Source: Kingdonia uniflora
Lineage: Eukaryota; Streptophyta; Magnoliopsida; Ranunculales; Circaeasteraceae
Assembly (NCBI GenBank): GCA_014058105.1
Contig: JACGCM010001747.1
Location: 1,550,001 to 1,614,000, forward strand
Direction: 5' to 3'
DNA length: 64,000 nucleotides
Positions 1-10,679 of the stretch are shown here, one piece after another. The notes beneath the pieces were generated by a model. It was not told the origin of the DNA. It made no database searches and was given only the letters and a program-made list of their open reading frames with translations. Numbering within the stretch: the first letter of the stretch is position 1; every line of letters starts with the position of its first letter. Position numbers and translations under genes: made by a program.

Positions 1-566
1 TATGTAACAATGTTGCGTGTGTATGCAAATCCTCGTTCAAAAGTCACAAAAAAGAATCCCTGATTGATGCAGTAGCTCGAGAGGGAAAAGAGCTCGAGAT
101 TGTATTGGATGAGCTTGAGATAAGCAGGTTTAAGAGGGCTAATAACAGGCCAGAAAAAGTGTTGAGGTCCCAAGCGAAGATATAGATGACAGGAGCTAGC
201 GTGACCTCGGGAGATGGGGGAAAGGCATTATTATATGTCGAAGAACTTCCAACGCTAGTAAAGGCTGCACCAATGTCTCTGAAGCCAAAGTCTCTGGTGG
301 CTACATCGAGCAAATTATTTCAACGACACCCAAAGAAGAAGGTGAAAGTTGATGGTTCAAGCTCAGTGACCACGGAGAGTGTGGAGGTCACAACGAGTTC
401 AAAGAAAAGGAAAGTGGATGCTTCTGCTATAAGGAGCAAAGGGAAGGAGGTTGGGTGTAGTCTGGTTTTGGAGGATGACTTGTTGGTTGTGAAAAACAAG
501 CTGAGGATGGCAGCTCGAGCAGGTGCTGAGGGTTTAGATATGTCTATGTAGCAAGAGCTTTGTAGG

Positions 567-630
567 GTAAGTGCAACACTTTGATTTGTTTTTGCTTTTT
601 TAATATCGAAGTGAAATGTTCCTTTTTCAG
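567..630 (+). other. Intron 3 of O as3
   Basis: A 64-bp GTAAGTGC...TTTTTCAG interval with a T-rich 3' half. Joining 566 to 631 keeps the frame (...ELCR|ASHVLKG) and puts the LKGICLG motif at the same place as in A3 and A1. The same intron is seen in A2 and A3. Confidence 0.7.
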
Positions 631-1043
631 GCTTCGCACGTGCTAAAAGGAATTTGCCTCGGACTCGAGGACCGGAGGAAAGAGCTCGGGAATAGAATTG
701 CTCAGCTCGAGGTGAACACAGTACGGGTGAGGGAGCGTGCGAATGCGGCGATAACTGACCTGAAGGATTCGTTCCAAGTAGCAATGCGCAACCTTAAAGC
801 AGAGGCAAAATAGAACGTAAAGGAAGTTACAGTTGCTCATGACACCCTTGGTTAAAAGCTCATAGAAGAAGGATACTCCATCTCTGATATTGAGGCGAAT
901 ATAAAATGACATTTGTTGAAGTGGAGGAGGCCGATGCTGAAGAGGTGACTGATGTTGATGGTGGCTCTCCTGAAGGTGTTATGAAAGGCTTGGAGGCGGT
1001 TTCATTTAGAAGTGAGTTAAAGAACCATGAAGGAGAGGAGAAG

Positions 1044-1169
1044 GTAGAGTAAGAATTCAAAGTTTTGTTGTTTCCGTGAGTCAGAGACTTGTTATTGTAT
1101 GGAATATATATATTTGGAGGATAATTATGAAAAAGTCTAAGTGATGTTGTAAATATGGACTTGTAGGAA
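1044..1169 (+). other. Intron 4 of O as3
   Basis: The donor reads AAG|GTAGAG and the acceptor CTTGTAG|GAAC. Removing 126 bp joins EEK to ELKGLY in phase 0, matching A2 (101 bp) and A3 (118 bp). If not spliced, the frame stops at 1050; the same stop position is seen in A2 and A3, so a true C-terminus is the alternative. Confidence 0.6.
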
Positions 1170-1326
1170 CTTAAAGGTTTGTACCTCAGAATTGAGGATT
1201 TAGAGAAAGAGCTAGTTAAGGAGCAAAAATCTACAACAACTCTGTTAACTTCACACACGAAGCTACATGTTAGAAAGTAGCTTGAAATTTTTTACTTGTT
1301 CGCTTTGTAACTTTAGAGCTACAAAG

Positions 1327-1941
1327 TGTAATGGCCTAATTTCGTAAGTTCAAGATAACTTATAATTAACTCTTACACCAATATTCCTGTGACAAAACTA
1401 ACATGAAATAAGAAATAATACAAGTAATTTAGCATGAAAAACCTCTGAATAGGCAAAAAACCATGACCTCGAATTGAGAGTTTTTATAATAGTGACTTTT
1501 ATTGTTTGAGGCTGATATCTTATTACAAGTGATCTCTCTACTTAGAAATACTTGGTCTTGTAAATATTAAGTTTTGATGTCTTGAGAATCTAGAAAATGT
1601 AGTATTCTTGGTGATTTCTCATGTATTTTTCTGGTCTTTGTCTCTTATGGAACTTTTTCTTTATATAGGCCTTCTCTGCAACCCTTCATCGTGTTGAAGC
1701 ACGTTCTCTAAACAATGTGGTTAGTGGCGGATGACTGAGTAACTGCTGAGTTTGTATGAGATAAGTATCTTTGACTTACTCATGCTTTTCTGTTTGAGCT
1801 CGACCCACGTTCTTCATCAGTTCGTGGAGTAGGTGTCGATATTGACTTTTGATGTCACTTGTAAAATGCGTGAATCTGACATGCAGGTAATTTAAACTAG
1901 AATAGCTCAATTTGTGTTAGATCGAGGGATAAGCCCTTACA
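1327..1941 (-). repeat. 3' LTR of A1
   Basis: Starts TGTAATGGCC and ends CCCTTACA on the plus strand, 615 bp, the same length as its partner at 32018-32632. It directly abuts the reverse complement of a polypurine tract on its right. Confidence 0.85.
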
Positions 1942-1952
1942 ATCGCCGCCTC
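1942..1952 (-). promoter_or_regulatory. Polypurine tract of A1
   Basis: On the minus strand this reads GAGGCGGCGAT next to the LTR. Undecayed copies in A2 and A4 read GAGGGGGCGAT. It is the expected plus-strand DNA primer site for reverse transcription. Confidence 0.7.
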
Positions 1953-2184
1953 ACAACTGAAGTCGCGAGTGGCTTTGGTTGAGAAAGAATTTGTAGGTAA
2001 TTGGGTTGGAAGTTTGAAAATCAACGAAGTAATGATATGGATTTGAGTGTATGGAAAATACGTATATTATGGGGGGATGTTTGGCATTGAATATTGATGT
2101 GCGCGACGGTTAGGGTTTTGAGAGTTTCGTCTGCATTGAATGATAATGTTTGGGGAAACGTTCCTCTACATTAAATATTGGGGT

Positions 2185-2194
2185 TATATAAATA
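2185..2194 (+). promoter_or_regulatory. TATA box of A1 as1
   Basis: TATATAAATA lies 76 bp before the as1 start codon, on the strand opposite to gag-pol. Equivalent boxes precede as1 in A2, A4, B1, B2 and C1. Confidence 0.6.
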
Positions 2195-2260
2195 GTAACT
2201 ATAATGAGGATTGTGGCAAAGTACGCTTGTTTGTTGCAAAATTCTCTAAAAAAATTTATG

Positions 2261-2700
2261 ATGGTAAAGTCCCGGAGAATGGCCCACGAAGAGAGGATTG
2301 ATGTTGAAATGTAGAAGTTGAAAATAAGATACTTCGGTGATCAGTCCTTGGAGATGCCTACCCCTATTCCCGTTCCACCGACCTATCAAGGTATGTTGGA
2401 AGAAGAAGCGGCTGAAGCTGAGAAAGATTTTTACAGTATGTGGAAATTTCATCACGTTGTCATAACAGGCGAACAGCGTTAGATTTATCTCCGCATCCTT
2501 ACGGAAGACAAGGTTTGAGAGACATATGCGAGGATGGGCTTAACTGTGGGGCAGTTGTGCTGATGTCTTGAGTTAGATTGGATTCTAAGGTCGGGCCCTC
2601 TTCATCTCTACCAACTCTGCGGAGGTGGTGGTTATAGAGGAGGCGACGGTGGTAGTGGTAAAGGGAGGCGGAGAATGGAAGTCTGCTTCTGCACTTCAAT
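2261..2700 (+). pseudogene. as1 of A1: short antisense protein with MVKSR start
   Basis: No known function. The frame starts MVKSRRM and reads ...EERIDVEM, a stop, then KIRYFGDQSLEMPTPIPVPP, YQGMLEEEAAEAEKDFY and WKFHHVVITGEQR before a stop at about 2480. Decay is limited to a few substitutions. The proline-rich PTPIPVPP and the EEExxEAExDFY block are shared with A2, A4 and B copies. A second ATG directly upstream at 2258 gives the same frame; 2261 was chosen because A4 starts there. At 2619-2680 another frame encodes a glycine-rich run (CGGGGYRGGDGGSG) that is also found after as1 in A2, A4, B1 and B2, perhaps a second exon. Confidence 0.6.
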
Positions 2701-3467
2701 CGTTCCTTGGAGCTAAGAAGACTTTCTGTTTGAAGGGTTGGTTCAAGCACTGAGTCTTCTTCTTTCATGCCGAGACTTCCTCCAAATTTAGTTTCTGGTC
2801 AAAGTAAGATGGTGTAAAGGAAGAAGGGCCTATGGTGACTTATAATACCTGCTTTGTATAAGAGGATTCTTGGAGTGAAACATCACTGAAGTCAGATGAA
2901 CTGAAGGATTTGATGTTTTGGAGTGCTTGAAAGACCTGTTATCTGTAAAGTACCAGAAAGACTTGTTATCTTTAAAGTACCTATAATTTATATTCGAGCT
3001 GAATAAAATTTATTATCCAAACTCTGTGTTGATATATGTATAGAATAAGTCTAGAAATTGAGCCATGAATGATTTGAAGATTTACGAATATAGGATGAAA
3101 TGTTACGCATGAGATTAGAACTTACAACCTGGTTATAATAATTGAGCTGTAAATATATGGTTGTAACATGAAATATGTGTAATGAATGATCGAATTGAGT
3201 GACTGGGATTTATTGGGGGAGAAACAAAACATTAGAATGTTTAGGATGGGAAATTCAAGCTTAGGGAAGTTGTTATAATAATTAGATTTGGAAAGAATAA
3301 GCTCGATATGAAATAGGCTGAATTGACTGAGGTCGATATGGAGAGATATGTTCAAATAAATTTTCTCAAGATACTAGGGTTTTTTGTTATGGGCTAATAT
3401 TACGAACTGTGGGAAATTTGTAGCAAATAGGGGGAAAGGAGCTCTAAACAGGTATAAGAGAATATAA
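2701..3467 (+). other. AT-rich spacer between as1 and as2 of A1
   Basis: No protein recognised. At 2938-2985 the motif GTTATCTxTAAAGTACC occurs twice, and a related motif followed by an AATAAA-type signal occurs at the matching place in B1 (about 5805) and A2 (about 20630). It may be the 3' end region of as1. Confidence 0.35.
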
Positions 3468-3821
3468 ATGGTGTGGACTAGATCTGAGAGAATTCGTTAT
3501 GCCATTGAGGGGCGGTTGGCGATAAAGATAGTTGAAGTGTGGGAGTGGATTTTTGGCTTATTGGATTATGATGCTGAACTGCCAGTGAGGAAGTATTAAT
3601 TTAATAGTTTAGATTAGATGGGTAGGGAACGTGACTATGAACGTCATTTCTATGAGGAGCTGTTTAGGGAAGTGATGGTGGAATTTGTAACTCGAAAAAA
3701 TGTTATGAGATTGATTGTTGAAGAAGAGATCGAATTGGAAGATGTGAGGATTTCTGAAGGCAAAATGATTGGATGCGGTTCACCAGGATATCTGGGATGT
3801 TTTGGGTATAATTATATATGA
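3468..3821 (+). pseudogene. as2 of A1: second short antisense protein, MVWTRS start
   Basis: Unrecognised family. One frame of about 118 codons with two nearby stops (about 3597 and 3615). It begins MVWTRSERIRYAIEGRLAIK and continues IVEV...YDAELPVRKY, then ERDYERHFYEELFREVM. A2 (minus, 20066) and B1 (6394) carry the same beginning. The first residues resemble the start of as1 (MVKTRS, MVTTRN), so as1 and as2 may descend from one gene or share a first exon. AATATAAATG just before the start codon leaves the promoter unclear. Confidence 0.55.
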
Positions 3822-4029
3822 GAGAGTGAATTGTGATGAGAGTATGATGAATGTAAATAGGATGGTAGGTATGTAAGTATATGAGTTTGAATAATTTTGA
3901 AAGAAACGTAAGGAAAATGAAGTTTGAATCTGTCCTCTATTGTTGTTAATGCTGTTTATGACTATTGCGAAAAATGAATTTGAATACTTTTAAAAATTTT
4001 GAGAGCTTTGGAAATGACATCAACACTTC

Positions 4030-4038
4030 TATAAATAG
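4030..4038 (+). promoter_or_regulatory. TATA box of A1 as3
   Basis: TATAAATAG, aligned with TATAAGTAG in A3 (62538-62546, minus) and TATAAGTA in A2. B1 inserted at 4096/24223, between this box and the as3 start codon at 24260; without B1 the spacing is about 105 bp. Confidence 0.55.
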
Positions 4039-4096
4039 AAGAAGCAAAAATAGAAAAAAACAGGTAGCTTTTGATTGTCTCTTGTGTAAAAGCTGA

Positions 4097-4660
4097 TGTA
4101 ATAGCCTAATTCTGGGATTCAGACTTAGTCTTTACACCAAATGTGTTTAGATCGCTCAAAAATAGCAAGTAATAATCAACAAGATGATTTAGTATAAAAA
4201 ACCTTTGAATAGATTAAAAACCATGATCTCTCTTAAAGATTTTGAGAAAGAGAAGATGATCTTATTGAGATTGCTAGCTTATTACAATGCGTGCTCTGAG
4301 TTTGTAGAATTCTAGAGTAAGGATTCTTCTGTCTAGACTTTCTTGATCGGGCAAAAGTCCTCCCTCATCTTGAATTCTCTGGTCCTATTTATAGGTCTTA
4401 TAATATGATCGTTTGACGACCATTAAGATTCTTGATGACGGGCATTACAAAATATATGTTAGATACTTTTTGACCAAATTGTGTAATAGATTGATCCTGC
4501 TTGTCTTGTAATGGCTATATTGATGATGTTGTGCTTGTTGATTTGAACTGTTGATGTAGAGGTCAAATATTGAATACCGGATACATCTTTAGTAGTTCTT
4601 CGTGTATGCTGAAGAGTTGAGGATGAAACATAAGTCTGAGATATTAAATAAGCTATTACA
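4097..4660 (-). repeat. 3' LTR of B1
   Basis: TGTAATAGCC...AGCTATTACA, 564 bp, matching 23658-24222 in length and ends. Confidence 0.75.
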
Positions 4661-4930
4661 AGACGGCTCTCAACCAAGAGCACGAAGAGCATCATGGACG
4701 AGTGGTTTTGGTTGAGAAACTCGTGCAGTATTTGTTTCGTGATGTTGCTGTTTTATTTATGATTGTGTCATTTGCTCTGCTGATGAGGTCAAAAGTTCAT
4801 ATGTTGGTCAAAGATGACGCATGAGTTCGAGATGCAGAATAAGCCTCTATAACCGCCCCATCTCAGCCAACAGTACGAGAAACCTTGTAGGCGAGTGGTG
4901 TTGGTTGAAAAGTGTCATTAATGTTGCAGC
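4590..4930 (-). repeat. Duplicated U3 end plus polypurine tract of B1
   Basis: The border between LTR end and internal sequence occurs twice, 191 bp apart (4660/4661 and 4851/4852). Both copies are followed by a CTCARCCAA...GTTGAGAAA-like block. The inner copy is followed by ACCGCCCCATCTC, a decayed reverse polypurine tract; the outer one is hardly purine rich. B2 has the same arrangement. Confidence 0.65.
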
Positions 4931-5083
4931 TAATATCTGGGAATCATTTCCAATGTATATTTATGAGTATCTGTTTGTGGCTTTTGGGTCTTCGAGAACC
5001 AATGGTTCTAGTAAATGATGTTTGTATGGAAAAGCCTTCTGACGTTGGGAATTTGAAGAATCGGTTTTAAATGTTGCTCACAG

Positions 5084-5092
5084 TATAAAAGG
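5084..5092 (+). promoter_or_regulatory. TATA box of B1 as1
   Basis: TATAAAAGG, 107 bp before the as1 start; B2 has TATAAAG at 39356, 105 bp before its start. Confidence 0.6.
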
Positions 5093-5190
5093 CATTTTAA
5101 GATGAGTGGGGTGAACCACGTCTTCATCTCCAATTTTCTTCTCCTCTATTCTTGCTTCCATATTTGGAAAACTTGTAACTGTTTGAGGGT

Positions 5191-5529
5191 ATGGTGACTA
5201 CCAGGAACCAATCTCGAGAGTCTAGGATTCGTAGAAAAATAGAGGAATTACATATTTGGGACTTTGGATACCAACCTCTGCATCTGCCGACACCGATTCC
5301 TGTATCGCCCACCTTTCACTGCATGTCATATGAAGAAGTGATGGAGGCGGGGGATGATTATTATCAGATGGTGCAGTTTCACTATCTGTTGACATCTGAG
5401 GCGGAGCGCTGAAATGGGCTTCATTTACTGGTGGAGGAGGCTGCGACTACTGAAGATAAAGCAGCAGGCATTCGTCCGAGGGAGTCTCGCCGGTATCCTT
5501 CTAGTGAGTGGGTCCTTTCTAAAAAATAG
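5191..5529 (+). pseudogene. as1 of B1, one premature stop
   Basis: A 112-codon frame, start MVTTRNQSRESRIRRKIEEL, interrupted by a single stop at about 5410 (AER*NGL). It includes PTPIPVSPT, a YEEVMEAGDDYYQMVQFHYL block (the counterpart of EEEAVEAEEDFY in A copies) and an arginine-rich RPRESRRYPSSEWVL end. The B2 copy is the same length and intact. The basic first 20 residues could bind nucleic acid, but no known domain is recognised. Confidence 0.65.
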
Positions 5530-5550
5530 GACCTTCCATCTGTCTTTAGT

Positions 5551-5682
5551 ATGCAGGGTGGGGGCTATGGTGGAAGAGGTGACGATGATGGAGGAAATCA
5601 TTTTCTTCCATGGACCATAGAGATTGGCCATGAAGAAGAACTTTCATCTGTGATTTCCAGTTCTAACTGTTTCCTGGACCTT
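5551..5682 (+). other. Glycine-rich coding-like block after B1 as1
   Basis: Reads MQGGGYGGRGDDDGG just after the as1 stop. B2 (39822), A1 (2619), A2 (about 20940, minus) and A4 (63892) have related Gly-rich blocks at this place, so it may be part of as1 by splicing or a short separate frame. Confidence 0.4.
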
Positions 5683-5779
5683 GCAGTATGGGATCAGAGT
5701 TTGGAAGTTGCTTTAATTTTTCATCTTCTTCCCTGTAGACTGCTGAAAAGCAATTCAAACTATAACTTTGTAAAGTAAT

Positions 5780-6314
5780 CAGTCATAATTATTAGGAACA
5801 TTTTGTTATCTATAAAGTATTCTATAAGAGAAATTTCAAACTTAATAAAATATCTTCGTTCTGGTACCATGACTTTTTGTATCAAATTTATTTGTGCACT
5901 TTTCTGTTGTAAAATAGGTATTATTTGATCATGGGGTGTGATGAGGATAATCGTGCTGTAAGGATTTCAGTGTGTATGGTAGTAGATGGTAGTGATAGGT
6001 AAGGTTTAAATTTTTTAGAGGAGTTCAAAAATGTGGTGATAGGAAGTGGTAATTACTGTGAGATGACTGGGTAGATGTAAAGGTATATGGTATTCTGCAA
6101 TCTATGTATTCGAACTGGATGACAGGATATCTTGAACTGTGAAAAAGGATTGATATTGATCTGTAGGTGCTACTGCTGGACTTGCTTGATTTTGTATGTT
6201 GCCATCTGTATATTTGCTCGTATAAAATCAGAGAAGATATTTTATAATATGGAAATAATGACCTGTCACAATATTCGGCATGTGATCTGGATTTGTAGAG
6301 ATCTTCCTGGTGGC
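5780..6314 (+). other. Spacer between as1 and as2 of B1
   Basis: AT-rich. Holds the shared TTGTTATCTATAAAGTA motif near 5803 with an AATAAAAT sequence about 40 bp later. No protein recognised. Confidence 0.35.
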
Positions 6315-6321
6315 TATAAAG
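6315..6321 (+). promoter_or_regulatory. Possible TATA box of B1 as2
   Basis: TATAAAG 79 bp before the as2 start codon. A single short match; no firm counterpart in A1. Confidence 0.35.
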
Positions 6322-6393
6322 TCATGATTCTTGGCTGTTATAACTTGTATCTTCTGCAGGGATAATTTTGTTGTGGAGGTAGTACGATTAACT

Positions 6394-6718
6394 ATGGTGA
6401 GGACTCGTTCTCAGCGTATTCATCAGGCAGCAGATGGTCATTTCCATATCAAGGTTGTTGAACTTTGTGAGCGGTAATTTCGCCGACTGCCGTATGATGC
6501 CGTACTACTAGAATGGCCATTTGAATCTTAACGGACTAGATGATGAAGATAAGTGTGCAAAGTTTGATCGCTTCTTCTAGTACGATGTGCTTCATAGGTC
6601 GCTGCTGAGTGCCACGGAGTGGGAACGGACTAGATGATGATGGTAAGTGTACAAAGTATAATCGCTTCTTCTGGTGTGATGTGTTCCGTAGGTCATTGCT
6701 GAGTGCCACGGTGTGGGA
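6394..6718 (+). pseudogene. as2 of B1
   Basis: Starts MVRTRSQRIHQAADGHFHIK, then VVELCER, a stop, and FRRLPYDAVLLEWPFES. It is the B-family counterpart of A1 3468 and A2 20066 (minus). After the YDA motif the sequence contains a 94-bp tandem duplication whose two copies both read ...KFDRFFxYDVxHRSLLSATxWE in one frame. Function unknown. Confidence 0.5.
6531..6718 (+). repeat. 94-bp tandem duplication in B1 as2
   Basis: Two copies starting ACGGACTAGATGATGA at 6531 and 6625, differing by scattered substitutions. Confidence 0.75.
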
Positions 6719-6779
6719 ACTGACTGTTCGATAGCTCGCGTGTGATAAGATTGTTGAAGAGGATGCAAGAGCAGCAAGA

Positions 6780-7296
6780 TGAGAGATAATTATGTGTAGG
6801 GAGGTAAGCCATCGAGGCTATTTTAGATGTGATTGGAGAGCTCATTAAGCTCAAAGTATGAGTGCACGTAATAAGTAATCTATTTTTAGTATTCTGTGTT
6901 GGAACTCAAATAAATATAAGATAAGGCATATTTGATGCCTCGATCTGATTGAATAAGAATAAAGTATTCTATTTTACTATTTGTGTACGGATATTGTAAA
7001 GGATAGCTGTAGGATTTTAACAACTGTATAGATATCTTCGAATTTGAATATTGATCTATTTTAAGAATATTGTATGATATTGGTAGAGTATAAAAGTAAG
7101 GTGATTGGTCGTTTGTACTGTGCTGAGGAGGTGGTGCTGAATTTTTAAAGACAAACAATAGAGACAGACGTGATGACAATAGGCGTTATCACATAAGTCA
7201 TGATGATGCTTTTAACCAAAAAGACGTGCTTGTAGAGACAGTAGGGATGGCTGACGCATATCAGATGGAGCTGTCATTTTGAAAGCTGAGGGAGAG
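6780..7296 (+). other. Spacer upstream of B1 as3
   Basis: AT-rich, no coding signal recognised. A second TATAAAAG at about 7090 lies 200 bp upstream of the better placed box at 7297. Confidence 0.3.
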
Positions 7297-7305
7297 TATA
7301 AAAAC
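7297..7305 (+). promoter_or_regulatory. TATA box of B1 as3
   Basis: TATAAAAAC about 90 bp before a basic exon-1-like frame. Confidence 0.45.
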
Positions 7306-7396
7306 TCGTATCTTTCTCCTTTATAAATTACCAATAGTTGTAGAAAGATAAAAAAGTGGTGCAACTCCTATTTCCAAAGGGAGGAAACGTGTGAGT

Positions 7397-10300
7397 TCTG
7401 AGTTTGGTTTGAGAGAGAAGGGTTCATTGGGTGAGATAAAACCTGTGGAAAAGCAATGGGAACGGTCAATCACAATAAGACGTCTGGTTAAAATAAAGGA
7501 TTGTTGTTCTTCAAGTACAGGTTGGTGATATGTTTCTCTGTTGTATTTGTTTTTTGCTAGTAATCTGTATGGTGGTATCTATGTATCCTTTTAGATTGGG
7601 GATTTAGAAGTTTGATAATGTAGGTTTTTTTTTGTAAAAATCTCTAGATAAGTGATGAAAGAACTTTGTGATGTAGAAGCTTTAACATACATGAATAGAC
7701 TTTAGAGGGAGAAAATGTTTGTTTGGGGAAGAAGAGGGAAAACTGAAATGATTGATTTTTGTTTTTTATTTTGGGAAATTGTAAAGTAGACGTGTTGACT
7801 AGATAGATGGTGGGGTTATTTTTACTGTATGTAGAGATAATGATAAAATATTTTGTGTATCTGTAGGTTTAGTATGCATTCCAAACCTAGTATTCCCACT
7901 AGTAGATTTGTAGTATCTTCAAGTTCAGTGGAAACCTCGTCTTCGGGGAGGGAGGACGAGTGTAGTGTCATAGAAGAAAATGCAGATAGTGTAGAGATGA
8001 CTATAGAGGTTGGGGAAACCAGTCAAATTGAGAAAGTGATTAATAAAGAGGATAGAAAAAAGAAAGATAAATTATTTGTCATATATCTTGAGGGAGTAGA
8101 TGTAGGTAAATAATTTTTGAAATACAAAAAGAATTTGTAAGGAGAATGGGGAAGTTATCTGGAGGAGCAAGGTCGCTGGTTTTGGGCCTATGTCTCAGGA
8201 AAGGGGAAAGAGGAGGTATACTACCAAGTCCCTTGTTTGGAAAAGTAGAAGAAGAAGAGAAAGATTGGTGAAGATGTAAATCTTTCGTACTTTAATGGCC
8301 TCGGGCTATCAGGCCCGAGTGATGGGTTTTTATGTTATTTAAATCAGGTCGTATATGGCCTGATAATTCTCTTGACTTTTTTTTCAAAAAGGGGCCATGA
8401 ATGTATTACAATGTTGCCCTGCCCAACTGAATGAGAATGTATATGAGATGATGAGGGTATATGAGGCACTTAATGAAAATAGAGAAAAGACGGGACTGCT
8501 ATGCAGTTCAAAGCTGAAGATGTGTTAAAATTTTATAAATTGAAATATGTTAAAGGTCGAAGTAGTGGTTACCTATATAGTAATTCATCTAGGCCAAAAA
8601 ATTTTGACTTTGAATCTATGGGTAGCCCATGGAACAATCACCTTGTGTGGGTAGAGGGTAACTGTATGCAGGTCCCAGTGAACTAGTGCTCAAACTGAAC
8701 CATAAATATTATAATCAGAGTAAGTAACATTGACCAATCTTTGAATAACCAATAACATGTCTTCGAGCTGTTGAATAATATTTTGTTCCTTATTTTGGCA
8801 GAACATAATCCTTTATCTACGCCTGATAAGACCAGCCTGTTCGACTGTATTGCTCGAGATCATGACGAGTTAAAGTAGGTACTTGGTGAGCTCGGTATCC
8901 GTAGAGATAAAATGGTAGATTCTTGAAACGAGTTGTGGCTGAGGGGAAAGCTTTTTTGACTATTGATGACGTCCTTAGTCTTCCACCTCCTACACCTCAG
9001 ATCACCAAATGGACTACTCGAAGGTCGGGGAAGTCAACTCGGTAAAGTACCCCTACTACTGGGTTGGCAGCCACAAAATAAGAGATCGCAAAGATTGTTT
9101 CTGGAGATGTGGAAGAGAGACTAGAAGTGAGTATGGCTTCTCCTGCCGAGGTCGAGAAGAGCTCGATGAAGAAAAAACGGCATGAGGAAGAATGTAGTTC
9201 TTGAACTAATCCTCATGTTGCGGCCAGGATGAAAGAGCTAGAATTGAAATATTTTCTGATGGCTGGGACGGACCTGATGCAGCTCGATGATGAGTATCAT
9301 AAACATATTTTCGCGATATGTGTTTGGAATCATTAATAATCTTTGTATTCGAACTAAAAGCTGTTGTGCTAAATTTGTCTTTGTACATTTTATACTGACA
9401 ACTCTCAATGTTGCTGAAGGGGGTAATAAAGTGTCTGAACAAAAGGAGCTAGGAGTTCGGGTCTCTTACGGTGAAGTTTGATGCTTAATCGGCTTGTATG
9501 AAGGAGCTCGAGACTAAACTCAAGCTAGAGAAAGAGAAGAGAGCTCAGGATGCGAAAGCGGCTGCAGAGTTTGCAAAAAAGTATAGAGAGCTGGCGAGGC
9601 ATGATGACCTTATGTCAAAATTAGTCAAAGTACTTTTAGTGGAAAAAGATCACTTCATCCAATCTTATTATGATTTTGGATTGAGTGAAGCTGATGTGGA
9701 GCTAAGCTAGACCAATAGATATAGTAAAATAGTTTTCCTGGAGAGGCTGCGGAGGAAGTGATGGTTGATGCCATTTATTTTTTCCTAAGAAAATGTGGGA
9801 TCTTCCATCAGGAAGTACCGAGCCAGTCCAATCTGCTGAAAAAATGTTAAAGCTTCCACCAAAAATTACTGAGCCAGTCTAATCGGTTAAAAAAATGTTA
9901 AATCCTCTGTTGGAACATATTGATTCAGTCCATCCTATTGGGAGAACGTTGGAGCCTCCCTTTGAGGTAAAAATCTGCAAGAATCTTTAAACGTTCTGTG
10001 GTATTCTATTTTTGACTTTATACAGCTCACTTTATTTGGATGTGATTGTACTCTGTATTATCGTACACTTTTAAGTTTGATCGATGTTTTAAAATATGAT
10101 CTTTTTGAATGTTTGTATGATAACAAGATATTTGTAATCTATGTTGGAGATAGAGCGATTGGGAAAATCTAATTCCGAGCTAGAGAAAATGTTAAGTAGA
10201 GCGAGGGATTCTGTGGCTCGTATTCAACAGGTACTTAATAAAACTGAATATAAGAAAAGGTAATTTAAACTTAATATTGAGAAAACATTTAACGAGTTAT

Positions 10301-10677
10301 ATGACCTCCAGTGTAGATATGCTAAGATAAAAATGGCAAGGGACGAGGTGCTAAGAAAGGAAGAAGAAAATGGGATATTAGTTCGAAAACCAAAAGAGTT
10401 GACTTGTTTTAATGAATCGATTGATAAGGCTAGATGTCAAAGTATGTTGATAGCTCTGACATTGTATTTCGAGGTCGAAGTAGATAGTGAACGGGTTTTA
10501 AAGAAGATTATGTAGTGCTTTTGAAGGAATGAGGTATAGTTTCGAACCTAGCTCGAGTTATGTTTTTAGCTCAAGAAGCACGTAATCGTCATAGTTTAGA
10601 GGCGAGAAAGTATTCTGCTCGAGCTGGTGTGTTCGTTATATAAGGCGATGTAAAACCTTTATCTAATGTGTTCCGAT
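7397..10677 (+). pseudogene. as3 of B1: transposon-domain and coiled-coil protein, 3' end lost
   Basis: Exon 1 is read as a basic stretch near 7380-7520, ending CAG|GTTGGTG. An acceptor-like CTGTAG at 7866 leads to a Ser-rich segment (RFVVSSSSVETSSSGRED). At 8500-8690 comes the end of the Transposase_28-like domain: AEDVLKFYKLKYV, SSRPKNFDFES and PWNNHLVWVEGNC. Intron 2 is 8720-8801. Then Lys/Glu-rich helical segments follow: KELETKLKLEKEKRAQDAKA near 9505 with FGLSEADVE, the counterpart of GYSEEEV in A copies, and further ones to 10677, where the sequence jumps into A2 pol. Numerous stops. The continuation of this region survives in B2 (40106-40980). Confidence 0.6.
8720..8801 (+). other. 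Intron 2 of B1 as3
   Basis: GTAAGTAAC...TTTTGGCAG, 82 bp, just after the WVEGNC motif. A2 has 82 bp and A1 and A3 have 86 bp at the same place. Confidence 0.6.
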
Positions 10678-10679
10678 TA

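Larger units (their letters stand above)
1..1268 (+). pseudogene. Element O antisense gene as3, exons 3 to 5 (fragment)
   Basis: This is the left part of the long antisense gene of the outermost element O, cut at the window start. Exon 3 runs from about 30 to 566. It carries the family motif KESLIDAV..ELEIVLDELEISR near 50-130 and two basic patches (HPKKKVKVDG, SSKKRKVDAS) that look like nuclear localisation signals. Exon 4 (631-1043) opens with a coiled-coil-like VLKGICLG segment and ends in a degenerate acidic part after a GYS-x-x-(D/E) motif. Exon 5 (1170-1268) is a short helical segment. In-frame stops at 183 and 549 show decay. The splice acceptor expected near 27-30 reads AA instead of AG. 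The gene resumes at 32932 because A1 inserted into intron 5. Homologous exons occur in A1, A2 and A3, which is the basis for the exon borders. Confidence 0.7.

Noticed and set aside
320..784. Minus-strand open frame of 154 codons
   Set aside because: Opposite to O as3 exons 3-4, which have homologues in three other elements.
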